Counted from the stretch's first letter, positions 15,602 through 25,464 are shown. The stretch is DNA of 64,000 nucleotides from Marinobacter halotolerans (GCF_008795985.1 NZ_VMHP01000002.1:992001-1056000); one strand, 5' to 3'. Notes: generated by a model from the sequence alone, not told the origin. Numbers and translations are program-made.

Positions 15602-16540
15602 ATGACAGATGGCATCGTGACACCGGTGAGCCAGGCGCTGGCAGAAGGCAAGTTGACCCGTGACGAGTTGAAATCCCTGATGCAGCGCTCGGACGGCCCG
15701 GCGTTTCGACATCTGGCCGTCTGGGTGCTGGTTCTGGCCGGCACGACGACGCTAATCACGCTGGCCTGGAACAGCTGGCTGATCTGGCCCGCCATGTTCC
15801 TGCATGGCATCGTGCTGGTGCATCATTTCTCGCTTCAGCATGAATGCGTGCATTACACCGTGTTCCGCACCCGCGAATTTAACAATATCGCTGGGCAGAT
15901 CTGCGGGCTCATTATAATGCTGCCACACCGTTTCTTCCGCTATGAGCATTGCGATCACCATACCTACACGCAACTTGACGGCGAGGATCCAGAGCTGATT
16001 CCGATGCCGGAAACCTATGGTGAATACCTGCTTTACCTCTCTGCAATTCCCTACTGGAAGACAAAGTTCAGCGAGATAACAAGCCACGCCCTGGGGCGGC
16101 TGTCGGATGCTGAAAAACGGTTCGTTCCGAAAGAGGAGCATGGGTCGATATACCGCGAAGCGCGGATCATGCTGGGAATTTATGCGCTGATCTTTGCGGG
16201 CATGGCAGTCACCGACTGGTGGGGACTGGTCTGGTACTGGCTCATCCCGTTGTTTCTTGGCGAACCGGTCATGCGTTTCATCCGGATGACGGAACACGTG
16301 GGTCGCCCGACCGTGACGAAGATGACTGAAAACACCCGCACCAACCTGGTCTCGGCGCCCTGGCGGTTTCTGTGCTGGAACATGAATTATCACGCGGAAC
16401 ATCACTATGTGCCCCTGGTGCCCTACCACACCCTGCCTCTCCTCCATGAAAAGCTGCGTGACCATATTCACATAGAGCCCGGCGGCTATCTCGGCGCGCA
16501 TAGGGACATCCTGGGGAAGATCCACGAGGCACGGGCATGA
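15602..16540 (+). CDS. Fatty-acid desaturase-superfamily oxygenase, MocD-like
   Basis: A 312-residue membrane diiron enzyme. Three histidine clusters define the desaturase/hydroxylase superfamily: HECVHYT (about residue 81), HCDHHTYTQ (about 119) and NYHAEHHYVP (about 263). A fourth conserved-looking histidine is in the TEHVGRP segment. Hydrophobic helices lie near residues 43-62 and 187-215. The direct overlap with a Rieske ferredoxin gene matches mocD/mocE, where the pair acts as an oxygenase with dedicated electron donor. The substrate is unknown; rhizopine breakdown itself is not implied. ATG at 15602 follows a poor ribosome-binding site. Confidence 0.85.
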   Translation: MTDGIVTPVSQALAEGKLTRDELKSLMQRSDGPAFRHLAVWVLVLAGTTTLITLAWNSWLIWPAMFLHGIVLVHHFSLQHECVHYTVFRTREFNNIAGQICGLIIMLPHRFFRYEHCDHHTYTQLDGEDPELIPMPETYGEYLLYLSAIPYWKTKFSEITSHALGRLSDAEKRFVPKEEHGSIYREARIMLGIYALIFAGMAVTDWWGLVWYWLIPLFLGEPVMRFIRMTEHVGRPTVTKMTENTRTNLVSAPWRFLCWNMNYHAEHHYVPLVPYHTLPLLHEKLRDHIHIEPGGYLGAHRDILGKIHEARA

Positions 16541-16851
16541 CCGACAAACCATGGCGCGATGTGATCGCGGTGAACGAGCTGGAAACTAACTGGGTTACTC
16601 GGGTCGAGGTCGGGCGGAAAACCATCGCTGTCTATGATACGCCCAACGGTATCTATGCCTCGCTGGCACTTTGTACTCATGCTGGGGCGGATCTGTGCGA
16701 CGGCTATTTTGACGATCATGTGATTGAATGCCCGTTGCACCAGGGCGCCTTTGACGTTCGGGACGGAAAGCCCGTCGCGGCGCCGGCAACTCGGCCTTTG
16801 CAGGTACTGGAGGTTCGCGTGCGAGATGGCATGGTTCAGATACGGGTTTAA
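16537..16851 (+). CDS. Rieske [2Fe-2S] ferredoxin, MocE-like
   Basis: A 104-residue soluble Rieske protein with both cluster-binding boxes, CTHAG (residues 47-51) and CPLHQG (about residues 66-71), giving the two Cys and two His ligands. It overlaps the oxygenase gene by four bases (ATGA), so the two are translationally coupled, and this protein probably supplies electrons to the diiron enzyme. No ferredoxin reductase gene is next to it; the reductase must be elsewhere. Length and domain content are typical of single-domain Rieske ferredoxins. Confidence 0.92.
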   Translation: MTDKPWRDVIAVNELETNWVTRVEVGRKTIAVYDTPNGIYASLALCTHAGADLCDGYFDDHVIECPLHQGAFDVRDGKPVAAPATRPLQVLEVRVRDGMVQIRV

Positions 16852-16883
16852 AACAGCATTCCAAGCGTCGCGAAATGCGCTTG

Positions 16884-19442
16884 TCAGGTGGCTTGTTGGC
16901 GCCTCGCCCAATCACAGAATTCGTCAATTGGCATGGGTTTGGCGAAGTGATATCCCTGTACGCGATCGCACCCCAGCTTGTGCAACATTGCCAGGGTGTC
17001 GGCATCCTCAACGCCCTCGGCCACCGTTTCCAGGTTGAGGGTCTGTGCCAGTTTCAGGGTATTTTCGACAATGGAAAGGTCATGGCGGCTGGAACACATC
17101 TGGCTGACAAAACAGCGGTCGATTTTCAGCTCGTTTATGGGAAGGCGGCTGAGATAAGCGAGGGATGAATACCCGGTGCCAAAGTCATCCAGAGCCACCT
17201 TGCAGCCAGCGTCCGAAATCAGAAGCAGTGAGCCGACTACGGCGTCTATGTTGTGCATCATCGAGGTTTCAGTCACCTCGAAAATCAGAAGATCCATAGG
17301 GATGGCGTGCTCTTTCGCATCGCTCAGCAGGTAGGACACAAAGCCGCTGTTGGTCAGGTTCTGCACAGACAGATTAATGCTGCAGGTGATGTTCAGATTA
17401 TGCGATTGCAAAGCCTTGATAGTTGCCCAGGCCTCGCTGATGACGAAACGGGACAGCAAATCCATCAATCCGGCATTTTCCGCAATATCGATCAACTCAC
17501 CGGCAGGGACGGGACCGAAGCGTGAGCTGTTCCAGCGTATCAGAAGCTCAACGCCTACCAGTCTTTGCCCCGACTCGTTCATCTGGGGCTGCAGATACAG
17601 CTCCAACTCGCCTGCTTCAATGGCGGGCGGCAAAGCTCCCATCAACGCCAGGCGGCGTCTTGCAAAGGACGAAATATCCTCGTTATACACCCGTACAGGC
17701 ACGGTTTCCCGGGCACTACTGTCCCGGGCGGCAGAGGCATTCTGAAAGAGCACTTCGGCTTTTTCACCATGCTCCGGGTAGATTGCCACACCGCAGTGAA
17801 GGTTCATAAACAGTGGCAGCCGTATGGAGTTAACCGACACCTCGTGATAACCGACTACCTGTTCAATAAAGGGCTCCAGTCGGGCGTCCCACCCATCGAG
17901 ATCCATCAGAAAGGCAATGGAGCCAAACTCGGGGGTTGCCAGGTACGCTGGTCCGGTATTTTCAAGGCAGATAATACAACCCGGGCCGGCAAGGGCGTGA
18001 TTGAAGTTACGCACCAACTGGCGGAACATTTCCTCGGCCAGGCTACGGCCCATGCTGGAGGCAATCTCTTTCACCTGGGGATAGTGAACCAGCACCAACG
18101 CTACCCTTTCGCCCTTTTGGGCCGTTTCCTGCAACCGACGGTTGAGCAGTGAGGTGTTCGGCATCTTGGTCACCGAGTCATGCGAGGCCTCGTCAAGGGA
18201 CTTCAAGTGCAGTGTTCTGACCTGTCGTTCAGCGTCCTGTTGCAGCTGAAGCGCAGAGATCTTGTGAGCCCGTTCCTCTTTGATTCGATGGGCCAACGCA
18301 AAGGATAACAGCAGCACTTCGGCGGCGGAGCCTGCTGCCAGCGCGTTGCTGGTAATGGTATTAACTGGCAATACGTCGAAAATATTCAACAGGTAGGTGA
18401 AGGCGCCAACGGCAAAGGCCGTCCAGGCGAGCACGAAATAGCGGGCGATCGCTACTCCCGCACGCAAACCGCCAACGCCTGCAGTGATCAGAAGTGCCAC
18501 CACAAGCGCGCCGAGGAGCCCTGCCAGCCTTGCGCCACTGATTGGATCAAACAGCGTGTAAACAATCAGCACCCCAGCCAGGCCGGCGGCTACTGTCATG
18601 CTGCGGTTCAGTTTCGGGGAAAACCCGGGCCACTTCAGGAATTGCCGCGCGAAGAACAAGGCCCACAACGATAAAAACCCGGTACCTATCGGCAATGCAT
18701 AGCGTGTAAACAGAGGGTTATGAGGCCAAACAAACGTTGTGCCCACCCCCGAAATGCTAAGCATGACAAAACTCAGTGCGCCCAGGTAAAGCACGTAGTA
18801 GCCATAGGCCGGGTCACGAATCGACAGGAACAGAAACAGGTTGTAAACCACAAGGGCTACAAGAATTCCGAAGTAGCCGCCCCAGTAAAAGCTTTGCTCC
18901 GAATATTGATCAATCAGGTAGTCCTCGCGCCAGAATTCGAGAGGAACTTGCAGCGATGTGGAGGAATCCGCGCGAAGTACCAGATCAAGATTTCCGCTCA
19001 GCCCCTCGGGGAAAGGCAGGCTGACGGAATAGCCATCGGAGTGTTTGGGTCCTTGCAGAACCTGTTCGCGAGTGATCTGGTAAATGGCCGGTAAACGACC
19101 GTCCTGAAGTACGTGCAGTTCTGCCTCTTCCAGCAAAGGATAAGGAATCACCACGTACCACTGTTCATCGGTCGCTTCTGGGATACGGATCGACGCTTTG
19201 ACCCACACAGGCGCAATCGTGAAGCCCAGGTTCAGTACACGCTCAGACTTCTCAAGCCACTCGCCCTGCTCCATTACTTCCTGCAGGGTCGCCTGGCCGG
19301 TGGGGTCGACTGAATAGACCAACCCCTCGTTCAGTGAGTAATGATCAGTTTCGTCCTGAACGACTACTTCCGCCGCCAGGGCGGGACAAATGGCCACTGC
19401 CAGAGCCAGGATCATCAAGCTCGACCACATTCTTCCAATCAT
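16884..19442 (-). CDS. 7TM-DISM sensor with degenerate GGDEF and intact EAL domain
   Basis: An 852-residue membrane protein. It has a signal peptide (ending ALA), a periplasmic 7TMR-DISMED2-like domain (about 25-165), seven transmembrane helices (about 185-385), a short coiled segment, a GGDEF-like domain in which ATPEF replaces the signature, and a C-terminal EAL domain. The EAL domain keeps its catalytic set: ELLIRW, NLSVQNL, FEVTETS, LDDFGTGYSSL, ELKIDR, EGVED and QGYHFAKP. The predicted activity is therefore cyclic-di-GMP hydrolysis, with the GGDEF domain at most regulatory. The PilZ gene lies 20 bases upstream on the same strand, so the two could be co-transcribed. Confidence 0.92.
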   Translation of the reverse strand: MIGRMWSSLMILALAVAICPALAAEVVVQDETDHYSLNEGLVYSVDPTGQATLQEVMEQGEWLEKSERVLNLGFTIAPVWVKASIRIPEATDEQWYVVIPYPLLEEAELHVLQDGRLPAIYQITREQVLQGPKHSDGYSVSLPFPEGLSGNLDLVLRADSSTSLQVPLEFWREDYLIDQYSEQSFYWGGYFGILVALVVYNLFLFLSIRDPAYGYYVLYLGALSFVMLSISGVGTTFVWPHNPLFTRYALPIGTGFLSLWALFFARQFLKWPGFSPKLNRSMTVAAGLAGVLIVYTLFDPISGARLAGLLGALVVALLITAGVGGLRAGVAIARYFVLAWTAFAVGAFTYLLNIFDVLPVNTITSNALAAGSAAEVLLLSFALAHRIKEERAHKISALQLQQDAERQVRTLHLKSLDEASHDSVTKMPNTSLLNRRLQETAQKGERVALVLVHYPQVKEIASSMGRSLAEEMFRQLVRNFNHALAGPGCIICLENTGPAYLATPEFGSIAFLMDLDGWDARLEPFIEQVVGYHEVSVNSIRLPLFMNLHCGVAIYPEHGEKAEVLFQNASAARDSSARETVPVRVYNEDISSFARRRLALMGALPPAIEAGELELYLQPQMNESGQRLVGVELLIRWNSSRFGPVPAGELIDIAENAGLMDLLSRFVISEAWATIKALQSHNLNITCSINLSVQNLTNSGFVSYLLSDAKEHAIPMDLLIFEVTETSMMHNIDAVVGSLLLISDAGCKVALDDFGTGYSSLAYLSRLPINELKIDRCFVSQMCSSRHDLSIVENTLKLAQTLNLETVAEGVEDADTLAMLHKLGCDRVQGYHFAKPMPIDEFCDWARRQQAT

Positions 19443-19462
19443 AATTCATCCCTGTCTCACCC

Positions 19463-20794
19463 CTATTCCGCCAGGGGCTTGATCAGCCGACCAGTAAATC
19501 CCATTCCCTCGGCCTGTTGACAGAAGGAAAGAAATTCACCCCCCTCAAGTTCGGGTCGTTGTAGCAACACCAGAGCCTCTACAAGGCAGCCCGGGATGTC
19601 ACGGCGGTTCCAGGATGGCATGCGCGGCCACATTAGAAACTCCGAATGCGAGAGTACCACTTTCTCGACGGTAATCTCCCTTTCAAGCAATTTTTCCCGA
19701 ACATTCAAGCTGATGCATGGGTGAGTGTCGTCTGCTATTAGCGACCCCTTGGGCATATGTTGAAACATATCCAGGACAACATCACCGTGGGACATTAGCC
19801 CGATGTAGAGTTTTTGATCATGCAGTCGGGCGACGTTGGATGTGCGCAACACAGTTCCCTGATCTGTCGTTATCTCTTCATCTTGTTCGTAGCGCGGGTC
19901 GTAAGCGATCACTTTTTCATAAAGCCCGCTCAGATCGTCACAGACCGCATTGCCAATGCGCCCTGCTCCGCCTAGCACGACAATACTGGTCTCTTGTGAA
20001 TATTCCGGACGCGCTTTCATCTGCTTGGCCACATCCCAGATCATATAACGCGTGCCCAGACTGCCCTCGACAAGAGGATCTGAAATGTCGATGCCGGCCT
20101 TCTTGACGAAGTTGGGCAGTCGACCTACCAGCGCAATCCGCTTCACATCCGGAAAATCCCGTTGGAGCTGGCCCATATACTCACGGACTTTGTCCGAATC
20201 CGCCTGCAACTCGTGCTCAAGGGTTTGCGAGGCCACCAGAAGCCCTCGCGCATTCTGGTTCCGGATAAAGCCCAACACCAGATTTGGCGGCATTCGTTTT
20301 GCCAGTTCGGGCGAAAAATAGGTGTCAGCGTCCCGTCTGTTGCCATAAACCGCAAACACGAAATCCGGTTTGGTAAGCCGGATGATCAGCGAACGAAAGA
20401 AGGTGTTCGCAAAGAAAACCGCAAACCGGCGGCTGTCTCTCCAGAGCCGACGCTTGCTATTAACCAGCAGCCGCTGCCAGGCGGGGGCCAGGTCATAGAG
20501 CTCCCTGAGCTCGAAATCCGAGAAGCGTTTCTCGTCAAACTGAATGCCGATATGGGATTTGCCCATATTGGCCACCAGGGCCGGCATTGGTTCCAGGCTG
20601 GCGCCCCGGAAGGAGATATCAATCGTTTTTCCGGGCTGGATAAATAGCCCGCTAGGCCGCTTTAACCGTAGTCCGCCGGCGGACATGTTCAGCGAACTGG
20701 TTTCAATCGTCGCTTCTGCGTAATTGAGATTGACCGGCAAACGTATACCTAATCGCCGGTCGCGCCGCCGCTCTCTCTGAGTCCTGTTTGTCAT
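19463..20794 (-). CDS. PilZ domain fused to a Rossmann-like domain
   Basis: A 443-residue protein. The N-terminal ~110 residues form a PilZ c-di-GMP-binding domain, with the RxxxR-type RRDRRLGIRL and the NMSAGGLRL switch motif. The rest is not a standard PilZ partner. It includes a GFIRNQNARGLLVASQTL region, VKRIALVGRLPNFVKKAG, and a nucleotide-binding fingerprint VVLGGAGRIGNAV (about residue 270), then a YDPRYEQDEE acidic strand end typical of NAD(P)-binding folds, with a loose likeness to aldehyde or acyl-thioester reductases. Activity is unknown. It lies just upstream of the EAL phosphodiesterase gene on the same strand, suggesting a local c-di-GMP circuit. Confidence 0.8.
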   Translation of the reverse strand: MTNRTQRERRRDRRLGIRLPVNLNYAEATIETSSLNMSAGGLRLKRPSGLFIQPGKTIDISFRGASLEPMPALVANMGKSHIGIQFDEKRFSDFELRELYDLAPAWQRLLVNSKRRLWRDSRRFAVFFANTFFRSLIIRLTKPDFVFAVYGNRRDADTYFSPELAKRMPPNLVLGFIRNQNARGLLVASQTLEHELQADSDKVREYMGQLQRDFPDVKRIALVGRLPNFVKKAGIDISDPLVEGSLGTRYMIWDVAKQMKARPEYSQETSIVVLGGAGRIGNAVCDDLSGLYEKVIAYDPRYEQDEEITTDQGTVLRTSNVARLHDQKLYIGLMSHGDVVLDMFQHMPKGSLIADDTHPCISLNVREKLLEREITVEKVVLSHSEFLMWPRMPSWNRRDIPGCLVEALVLLQRPELEGGEFLSFCQQAEGMGFTGRLIKPLAE

Positions 20795-20900
20795 CCTGAT
20801 TCCCTTTCGAAAGTTTGGCTAAGTATATGACTTTTATGCAGATCGGATATGTGATCTAAGTCGACATATTCACCCAACCCCCCGGGGAAAGCCTTGCTCG

Positions 20901-21311
20901 CTATCCCTCGGGATGGCTGGCCAGCTCTTTCAGTGCTTCCATGGCTTCGTCGATTCGATCGCTGGGTACAAACATGTGGTCATGATAGAACCCGGCGATG
21001 ACATTGGTGGTAATGCCTCGCTCGGCGAGCAGGCTGGTTACCACGGAGGTAAGCCCGAGGGCTTCAAGGCTTGAGTGCCCCTCAAGTGTGATACGGCGGA
21101 ACACTCGGTAGTAGTCCAGGCCTTCGGCTTTGGCCTGTTCCAGAGGAATGACCAGGGTGAGGCCTTCCAGTTCGGCAATGCTGACAATGGGTTTGAGCTT
21201 TTCGAGCTCACCATACTTTGCGCGAGCCACCGTACAGTAGACGTAGGTGGTCGAATCCAGGGTTGGCGAGAGCTGCTTGATTAAATCCTGTAGAAACTGT
21301 GATCGCTTCAT
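20901..21311 (-). CDS. ACT domain protein
   Basis: A 136-residue soluble protein with a tandem ACT-like fold of the small stand-alone type (DUF2241/ACT_7-like): TYVYCTVAR at residue 22, then an ELEGLTLVIPLEQAKAEGL strand-helix, and a second unit with TSVVTSLLAERGITTNVIAGFYHDHMFVP. Such proteins bind amino acids as allosteric modules, but a stand-alone copy has no known target. It starts at the ATG at 21311 and stands between the PilZ and chemoreceptor genes without tight coupling. Confidence 0.82.
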   Translation of the reverse strand: MKRSQFLQDLIKQLSPTLDSTTYVYCTVARAKYGELEKLKPIVSIAELEGLTLVIPLEQAKAEGLDYYRVFRRITLEGHSSLEALGLTSVVTSLLAERGITTNVIAGFYHDHMFVPSDRIDEAMEALKELASHPEG

Positions 21312-21375
21312 CTTTTGGCTATCCTCCGGGCCGACGTTATGGTTACTCGGTATAGGTACCTGGTAAATGTAGCAG

Positions 21376-23313
21376 TCACTCGATCCGGTAGCGCCCCATT
21401 TCCTCTCTTAACTGCTTCGTCATGTTCGCCACTCTCTGACTTTGAGATGTGGTGTCCTTTGCAGATTCGGTATTGCTCTTGGCGGCCTGGGAAATATGGT
21501 CGAGGGTTTCGCTGATCTGGGCAGACACCTGGCTCTGTTCTTCAGCGGCACTGGCGATATCGGTATTGCGCTCACCGATCATCGACATGGCGCTGTTGAT
21601 TTTGGCCATTGCCGATAGGCAACGGGCTGCCAGTTCGTTAAGGGTTTCTGAATGCTCTCGCGCGCTGTTGATATTGTCGGACATGGATTTCGAGCTGCTT
21701 TGAAGCCCGTCAATGCGTGACCGGATATCTTCCACGGCATCCTGGGTACGCTTTGCAAGGTTTCGTACTTCGTCCGCAACCACCGAGAAGCCCCGTCCGT
21801 GTTCGCCGGCACGTGCGGCTTCAATGGCTGCATTCAGGGCCAGCAGGTTGGTCTGCTCTGCAATGGAGTTGATCATGTCCAGCACTTCCCCGATGCCATC
21901 TGACTGACCCCGAAGTTCATTCACGGACGAATGGCATCTGGACACTGCGTCCAGCTGTTTTTTGATGCTCTGAACAGTTGCTTCCAGCTGCTCTTCACCG
22001 TCTTTTGCTTCCCGGGATCCTTCTCTGGCGACATCCTGGGCGTGTACAGCGCTCTCGGCGACGGAGGTGGCGGTTGCGCTCATTTCGTGAACGGAAGTCG
22101 ACGCCGTGCCCAGGTCCTCGCCCTGACGCTCACTGGACTCAAGCGTGGCTTTTGCCATGTCCGAAAGATGTCCGGAGACGTCAGCAAGTTCGTGCCCCAA
22201 CCCGTTGACGGTTTTCATCGTGGACTGGAATTTCTCCAGGACCGAATCAAAACCATTCGCCAGCTCGCCAAATTCATCTCGGCGCTTCGAATTGAAGCGC
22301 ACGGTCAGATCGCCCTCGCCGCTTGAAAGGTTGCTTACTACCTCTCTAAGTGCGCTCAGTGGCCGCTCAACGATGAGTTTGATGGCGACACCCAGGCTGG
22401 CAAGAATAATCAGTGCCGCCAGCCCAATAAACCCTGCGGTACTCATTGACTCAGAAAGAATCCGGGAAGACACCTCGTTACGAGAAGCAACGGCAACCAC
22501 CTGGTAATCCCATGGCTCAAACTGAGCAACTTCAATGTCCCACTCGTCATTGGTTCCCGCTTCAATGATCTTTTGTGCCGCCTCCACGCCACCTTCAAGA
22601 TTGCTGCTAACGGTGCGAACGCGGTCCTTGTCATCGACCAGGACCACGAATCCGCGATCCAGTACATGCAGCTTGGAAATAATGTCTTCGATAAACGTAA
22701 GATCGGCGCTGTAGCCCACATACCAGATGCCGATAACCTCACCCCTTGCATTCAGCATGGGGACGTATCCCGTCAGATAGGGTGAATTAAGGATATCGAT
22801 CTGGCCGAAATAGGATTGTTTGTTCTGGATCTTCTGATAGACCGCGCCGCCGGGTGTAAGAATGGTGCCGGTTGCACGGGCGTCGCCTTTTTTGACATTG
22901 GTGGCCACGCGAACAAAGTCTTCACCGGATTTCACAAAAAGGGTTGCCGTGCCGCCCATTTTTGCGGTCAGCTGGTCCACCAGCTCGTAATCCAGAGCCT
23001 GCGGAGAATCGCCCAGATACAGTTGCGGCACGGTGCGGTCGCCCACCCTCACCTCTTCATTGCCCAGGCGGGGTTGGCCGAGGCGAAGGCCGTCCTCGAT
23101 CAGCTGCTTCATACTAGCCTGGACTCGCGCAGACATAAGCTCGTCACTGATTGTCAGCGCCCGGGATACGTCATTGATAGCGCTTTGCTTGGCAGTTTTC
23201 GCTTCCCTCTCAAGGCTTTGGGAGGTGGCAAATACGCTGAAAAGAATGGCTGCAATGCCTACTGTGGCAATAACTCCAATAACGACCAGGAACAGCTTTA
23301 CGCGAATCGACAT
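21376..23313 (-). CDS. Methyl-accepting chemotaxis protein with Cache sensor
   Basis: A 645-residue chemoreceptor. The ATG at 23313 is preferred over one three codons upstream because AAGGAAG sits at the right distance. Layout: transmembrane helix (about 7-27), periplasmic Cache_3/Cache_2-type sensor (about 35-275, including [19 protein letters not shown] and [12 protein letters not shown]), second transmembrane helix (about 290-310), HAMP, then the signalling hairpin with [19 protein letters not shown] at its tip. There is no C-terminal CheR-tethering pentapeptide: the tail ends MGRYRIE. The ligand is unknown. Cache_3 receptors often sense small carboxylic acids. Confidence 0.93.
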   Translation of the reverse strand: MSIRVKLFLVVIGVIATVGIAAILFSVFATSQSLEREAKTAKQSAINDVSRALTISDELMSARVQASMKQLIEDGLRLGQPRLGNEEVRVGDRTVPQLYLGDSPQALDYELVDQLTAKMGGTATLFVKSGEDFVRVATNVKKGDARATGTILTPGGAVYQKIQNKQSYFGQIDILNSPYLTGYVPMLNARGEVIGIWYVGYSADLTFIEDIISKLHVLDRGFVVLVDDKDRVRTVSSNLEGGVEAAQKIIEAGTNDEWDIEVAQFEPWDYQVVAVASRNEVSSRILSESMSTAGFIGLAALIILASLGVAIKLIVERPLSALREVVSNLSSGEGDLTVRFNSKRRDEFGELANGFDSVLEKFQSTMKTVNGLGHELADVSGHLSDMAKATLESSERQGEDLGTASTSVHEMSATATSVAESAVHAQDVAREGSREAKDGEEQLEATVQSIKKQLDAVSRCHSSVNELRGQSDGIGEVLDMINSIAEQTNLLALNAAIEAARAGEHGRGFSVVADEVRNLAKRTQDAVEDIRSRIDGLQSSSKSMSDNINSAREHSETLNELAARCLSAMAKINSAMSMIGERNTDIASAAEEQSQVSAQISETLDHISQAAKSNTESAKDTTSQSQRVANMTKQLREEMGRYRIE

Positions 23314-23574
23314 AACCAACATCTTCCTTTTGCAGGTCCCATCCAGGCGACGACTACCCTTCAGCGTAAAAACGCTGTTCTGTCGGGAGTAAGGCTCCCA
23401 TCCTTCACTTAACGACCTGTTGTCGGGGTTCTGAACAGGAATCTGATTTTATTTCTGGATTTCACCCTGTCGGAATCCTGTTCGGCACTATTACGGGCAA
23501 TGATCCCGGAGGACCTGAACCGCGTACTCAAAGAGGTTCAAACCAATTTAGAACAAATTGAAAGGATCCGATCT

Positions 23575-23958
23575 ATGAACCTGTCCAGTCCAGAAAACCG
23601 TGTGCCTACCACTCTGGCCAAGTCTTTCGCGTTTGCCGCGCTTTTGGTGCCCGCAATGGCCGGCGCGGCAGATGCGCCCAGCGCTGACGCGATCGCCAAC
23701 GCGGTCAGCAATCATTCCTACCAGGGCAGCATGAGTGAAGCTAACTCCGGCTTCAACGAATATTACGCGCCGGACGGTACAATTCATGGGAAGGGCTATA
23801 AAGGCAAGTGGACCACCAAAGACGGCGAAATGTGTTTCGCCTATGGGGAAGCTCCCACCTGTTATGGTGTCAGCATTGACGGGCCATCCATGGTCCTGCG
23901 CCAGGACGGTGACATTAAAGGCAATGGTATGTTGATTGAAGGCAATACCGTTAAATGA
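23575..23958 (+). CDS. Small exported protein of unknown function
   Basis: A 127-residue protein starting at the ATG at 23575 with AAGGAT upstream; an open frame further back to 23500 is probably leader. It has a signal peptide ending AGAA near residue 32. The mature protein contains NEYYAPDGTIHGKGYKGKWT, followed by GEMCFAYGEAPTCYGVSIDG, so two cysteines could form a disulfide. Alternating aromatic and glycine residues suggest a small beta-barrel fold. A clear terminator follows the stop. The function is not recognised. Confidence 0.72.
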   Translation: MNLSSPENRVPTTLAKSFAFAALLVPAMAGAADAPSADAIANAVSNHSYQGSMSEANSGFNEYYAPDGTIHGKGYKGKWTTKDGEMCFAYGEAPTCYGVSIDGPSMVLRQDGDIKGNGMLIEGNTVK

Positions 23959-23963
23959 ATGAT

Positions 23964-23990
23964 CAGGGCTGCCTGCATCGGGCAGCCCTG
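23964..23990 (+). terminator. Intrinsic terminator
   Basis: CAGGGCTGCC (23964-23973) pairs with GGCAGCCCTG (23981-23990) across a 7-base loop, directly followed by TTTCTG. It lies six bases after the stop of the small exported protein and before the convergent mqo gene. Confidence 0.8.
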
Positions 23991-24003
23991 TTTCTGAGGG
24001 CGA

Positions 24004-25464
24004 TTACGCCTCGGACTTGTTGATGCCCAGACGCTGGTTCACCGCATCACGTATTTCCCGGTACCGATCAGCATCATTGGCCAATCGTTCAAGATTGTCT
24101 TCCGGGAAGATTTTCTTGATCTTTTCTTTGACCTCGTCTTTCTCATAGACCGCTGGCAGCAATTGTTGCAGAGCCCTCAACATAACCTCGGGCGATACCG
24201 AAGCCCCGGGCGATGCCCCGAGCAGGGTGCCGTAGGTCTTGTCTCTGGACACCAGAATCTCTGTACCCATCTGCAGATCTCCGTCCTTGATGATCTGCAC
24301 CCGCTGACCGGCTTCGATCGGTTCCCAGTCGAACTTCTTGCTAAGACCGGGGGCAAAGGACTCGAGTTCCTCCATCATGCTCTTTCTGCCCTTGAAGGTT
24401 TCGGACACCAGGTATTTCACCAGCGGGAAGTGCTCAAGGCAGACATTCAGCAGGCCCGGAATATCGTGCAGGCGAATCGATTTGAGGTAATCAAAAAATC
24501 CGCGGCCCCGCTCAAGCACCGGTTTGAAGGATGCAAACGGACCGAACAGCAGATAATGCTTGCCGTCCACGACCCGCAGATCCAGATGCGGAACCGACAT
24601 GGGAGGCGCACCAACCTTGGCTTTACCGTAGGTTTTTGCACGGTAGTCTTTCGCCTGTTCTTCAGTAAGAGGCGCCTGGAGGAACCGCCCGCCCACCGGG
24701 AAGCCGGTGAACCGGTTGCGGAACGGCAGGTGGCTCTTTTTCAGCAAGGGGAATGCGCCGCCGCCGGCACCGACAAACAGAACGTCTGCTTTATGCTGAA
24801 CCGGCCGCCCTTCCTGCTCGGCCTCAATCACCCAGCGTCCGGTGGGGCTTTTATGGACGCGCTTTACGTGAGTGCCGTATTCAATTTTTACGCCCAGGTC
24901 ATTCACCGCGTGAGAAGCCATCTGGCGGGTCAGGGCGCCAAAATTGACGTCTGTGCCGGTTTCAATAACGGTCGCTGCCATTTTTTCATGGCGTGGGCGC
25001 CCTTCCATTGTGTAGGGAATCCACTCCTTGATCTGGTCGAAGTCCTCGGAATAGCGCATGTTCTCGAAGAAATGGTGGGCGGACATTTCTTTATAGCGTA
25101 ACCGCAGCTCCTCTATTGCCGGCTCCGGAACGATGGTGCAGTGCTTGGTCTGGTTAATGAAGCTCTGCGGGTCCTTGATGGCGCCCTTCTCGACCAGGTG
25201 GGCCCAGAACTGTTTGGCCACGTTGAACTGGGCGTGAATCTTCAGCGCCTTTTCGACTGAAATAACCTCTTCATCCACCGGAGTGTAGTTCAGCTCACAG
25301 TTGGCCTCATGCCCTGTGCCGGCGTTCCAGAAAGCCGAGGAGTTGCCCTCGCCGGGTCCCCCGAGCCTTTCCAGAATGGTGATGTCTAGATCCGGTGCCA
25401 TTTCCTTTGCCAGTGTCGCAAAGGTGGTACCCATGATCCCTGCGCCGATGATGATTACGTTCAT
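24004..25464 (-). CDS. mqo: Malate:quinone oxidoreductase
   Basis: A 486-residue FAD enzyme that oxidises malate to oxaloacetate at the cytoplasmic membrane and passes electrons to quinone. The FAD-binding GAGIMGTTFA is at residues 7-16. The family segment GEGNSSAFWNAGTGHEANCE is near 38-57, with FVGAGGGAFPLLKKS and FPVGGRFL in the middle. LLGASPGASVSPEVML and the KIKKIFPED C-terminal segment are typical of Mqo. Length matches the family. An in-frame start with MNVIIIGAG is clear. Separated by 48 bases from the upstream XdhC-type gene, it may have its own promoter. Confidence 0.96.
   Translation of the reverse strand: MNVIIIGAGIMGTTFATLAKEMAPDLDITILERLGGPGEGNSSAFWNAGTGHEANCELNYTPVDEEVISVEKALKIHAQFNVAKQFWAHLVEKGAIKDPQSFINQTKHCTIVPEPAIEELRLRYKEMSAHHFFENMRYSEDFDQIKEWIPYTMEGRPRHEKMAATVIETGTDVNFGALTRQMASHAVNDLGVKIEYGTHVKRVHKSPTGRWVIEAEQEGRPVQHKADVLFVGAGGGAFPLLKKSHLPFRNRFTGFPVGGRFLQAPLTEEQAKDYRAKTYGKAKVGAPPMSVPHLDLRVVDGKHYLLFGPFASFKPVLERGRGFFDYLKSIRLHDIPGLLNVCLEHFPLVKYLVSETFKGRKSMMEELESFAPGLSKKFDWEPIEAGQRVQIIKDGDLQMGTEILVSRDKTYGTLLGASPGASVSPEVMLRALQQLLPAVYEKDEVKEKIKKIFPEDNLERLANDADRYREIRDAVNQRLGINKSEA

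Noticed and set aside
15752-16552. Minus-strand open frame of 266 codons
   Set aside because: Antisense to the desaturase-type gene, whose three histidine boxes are clear; the reverse product has no recognisable features.
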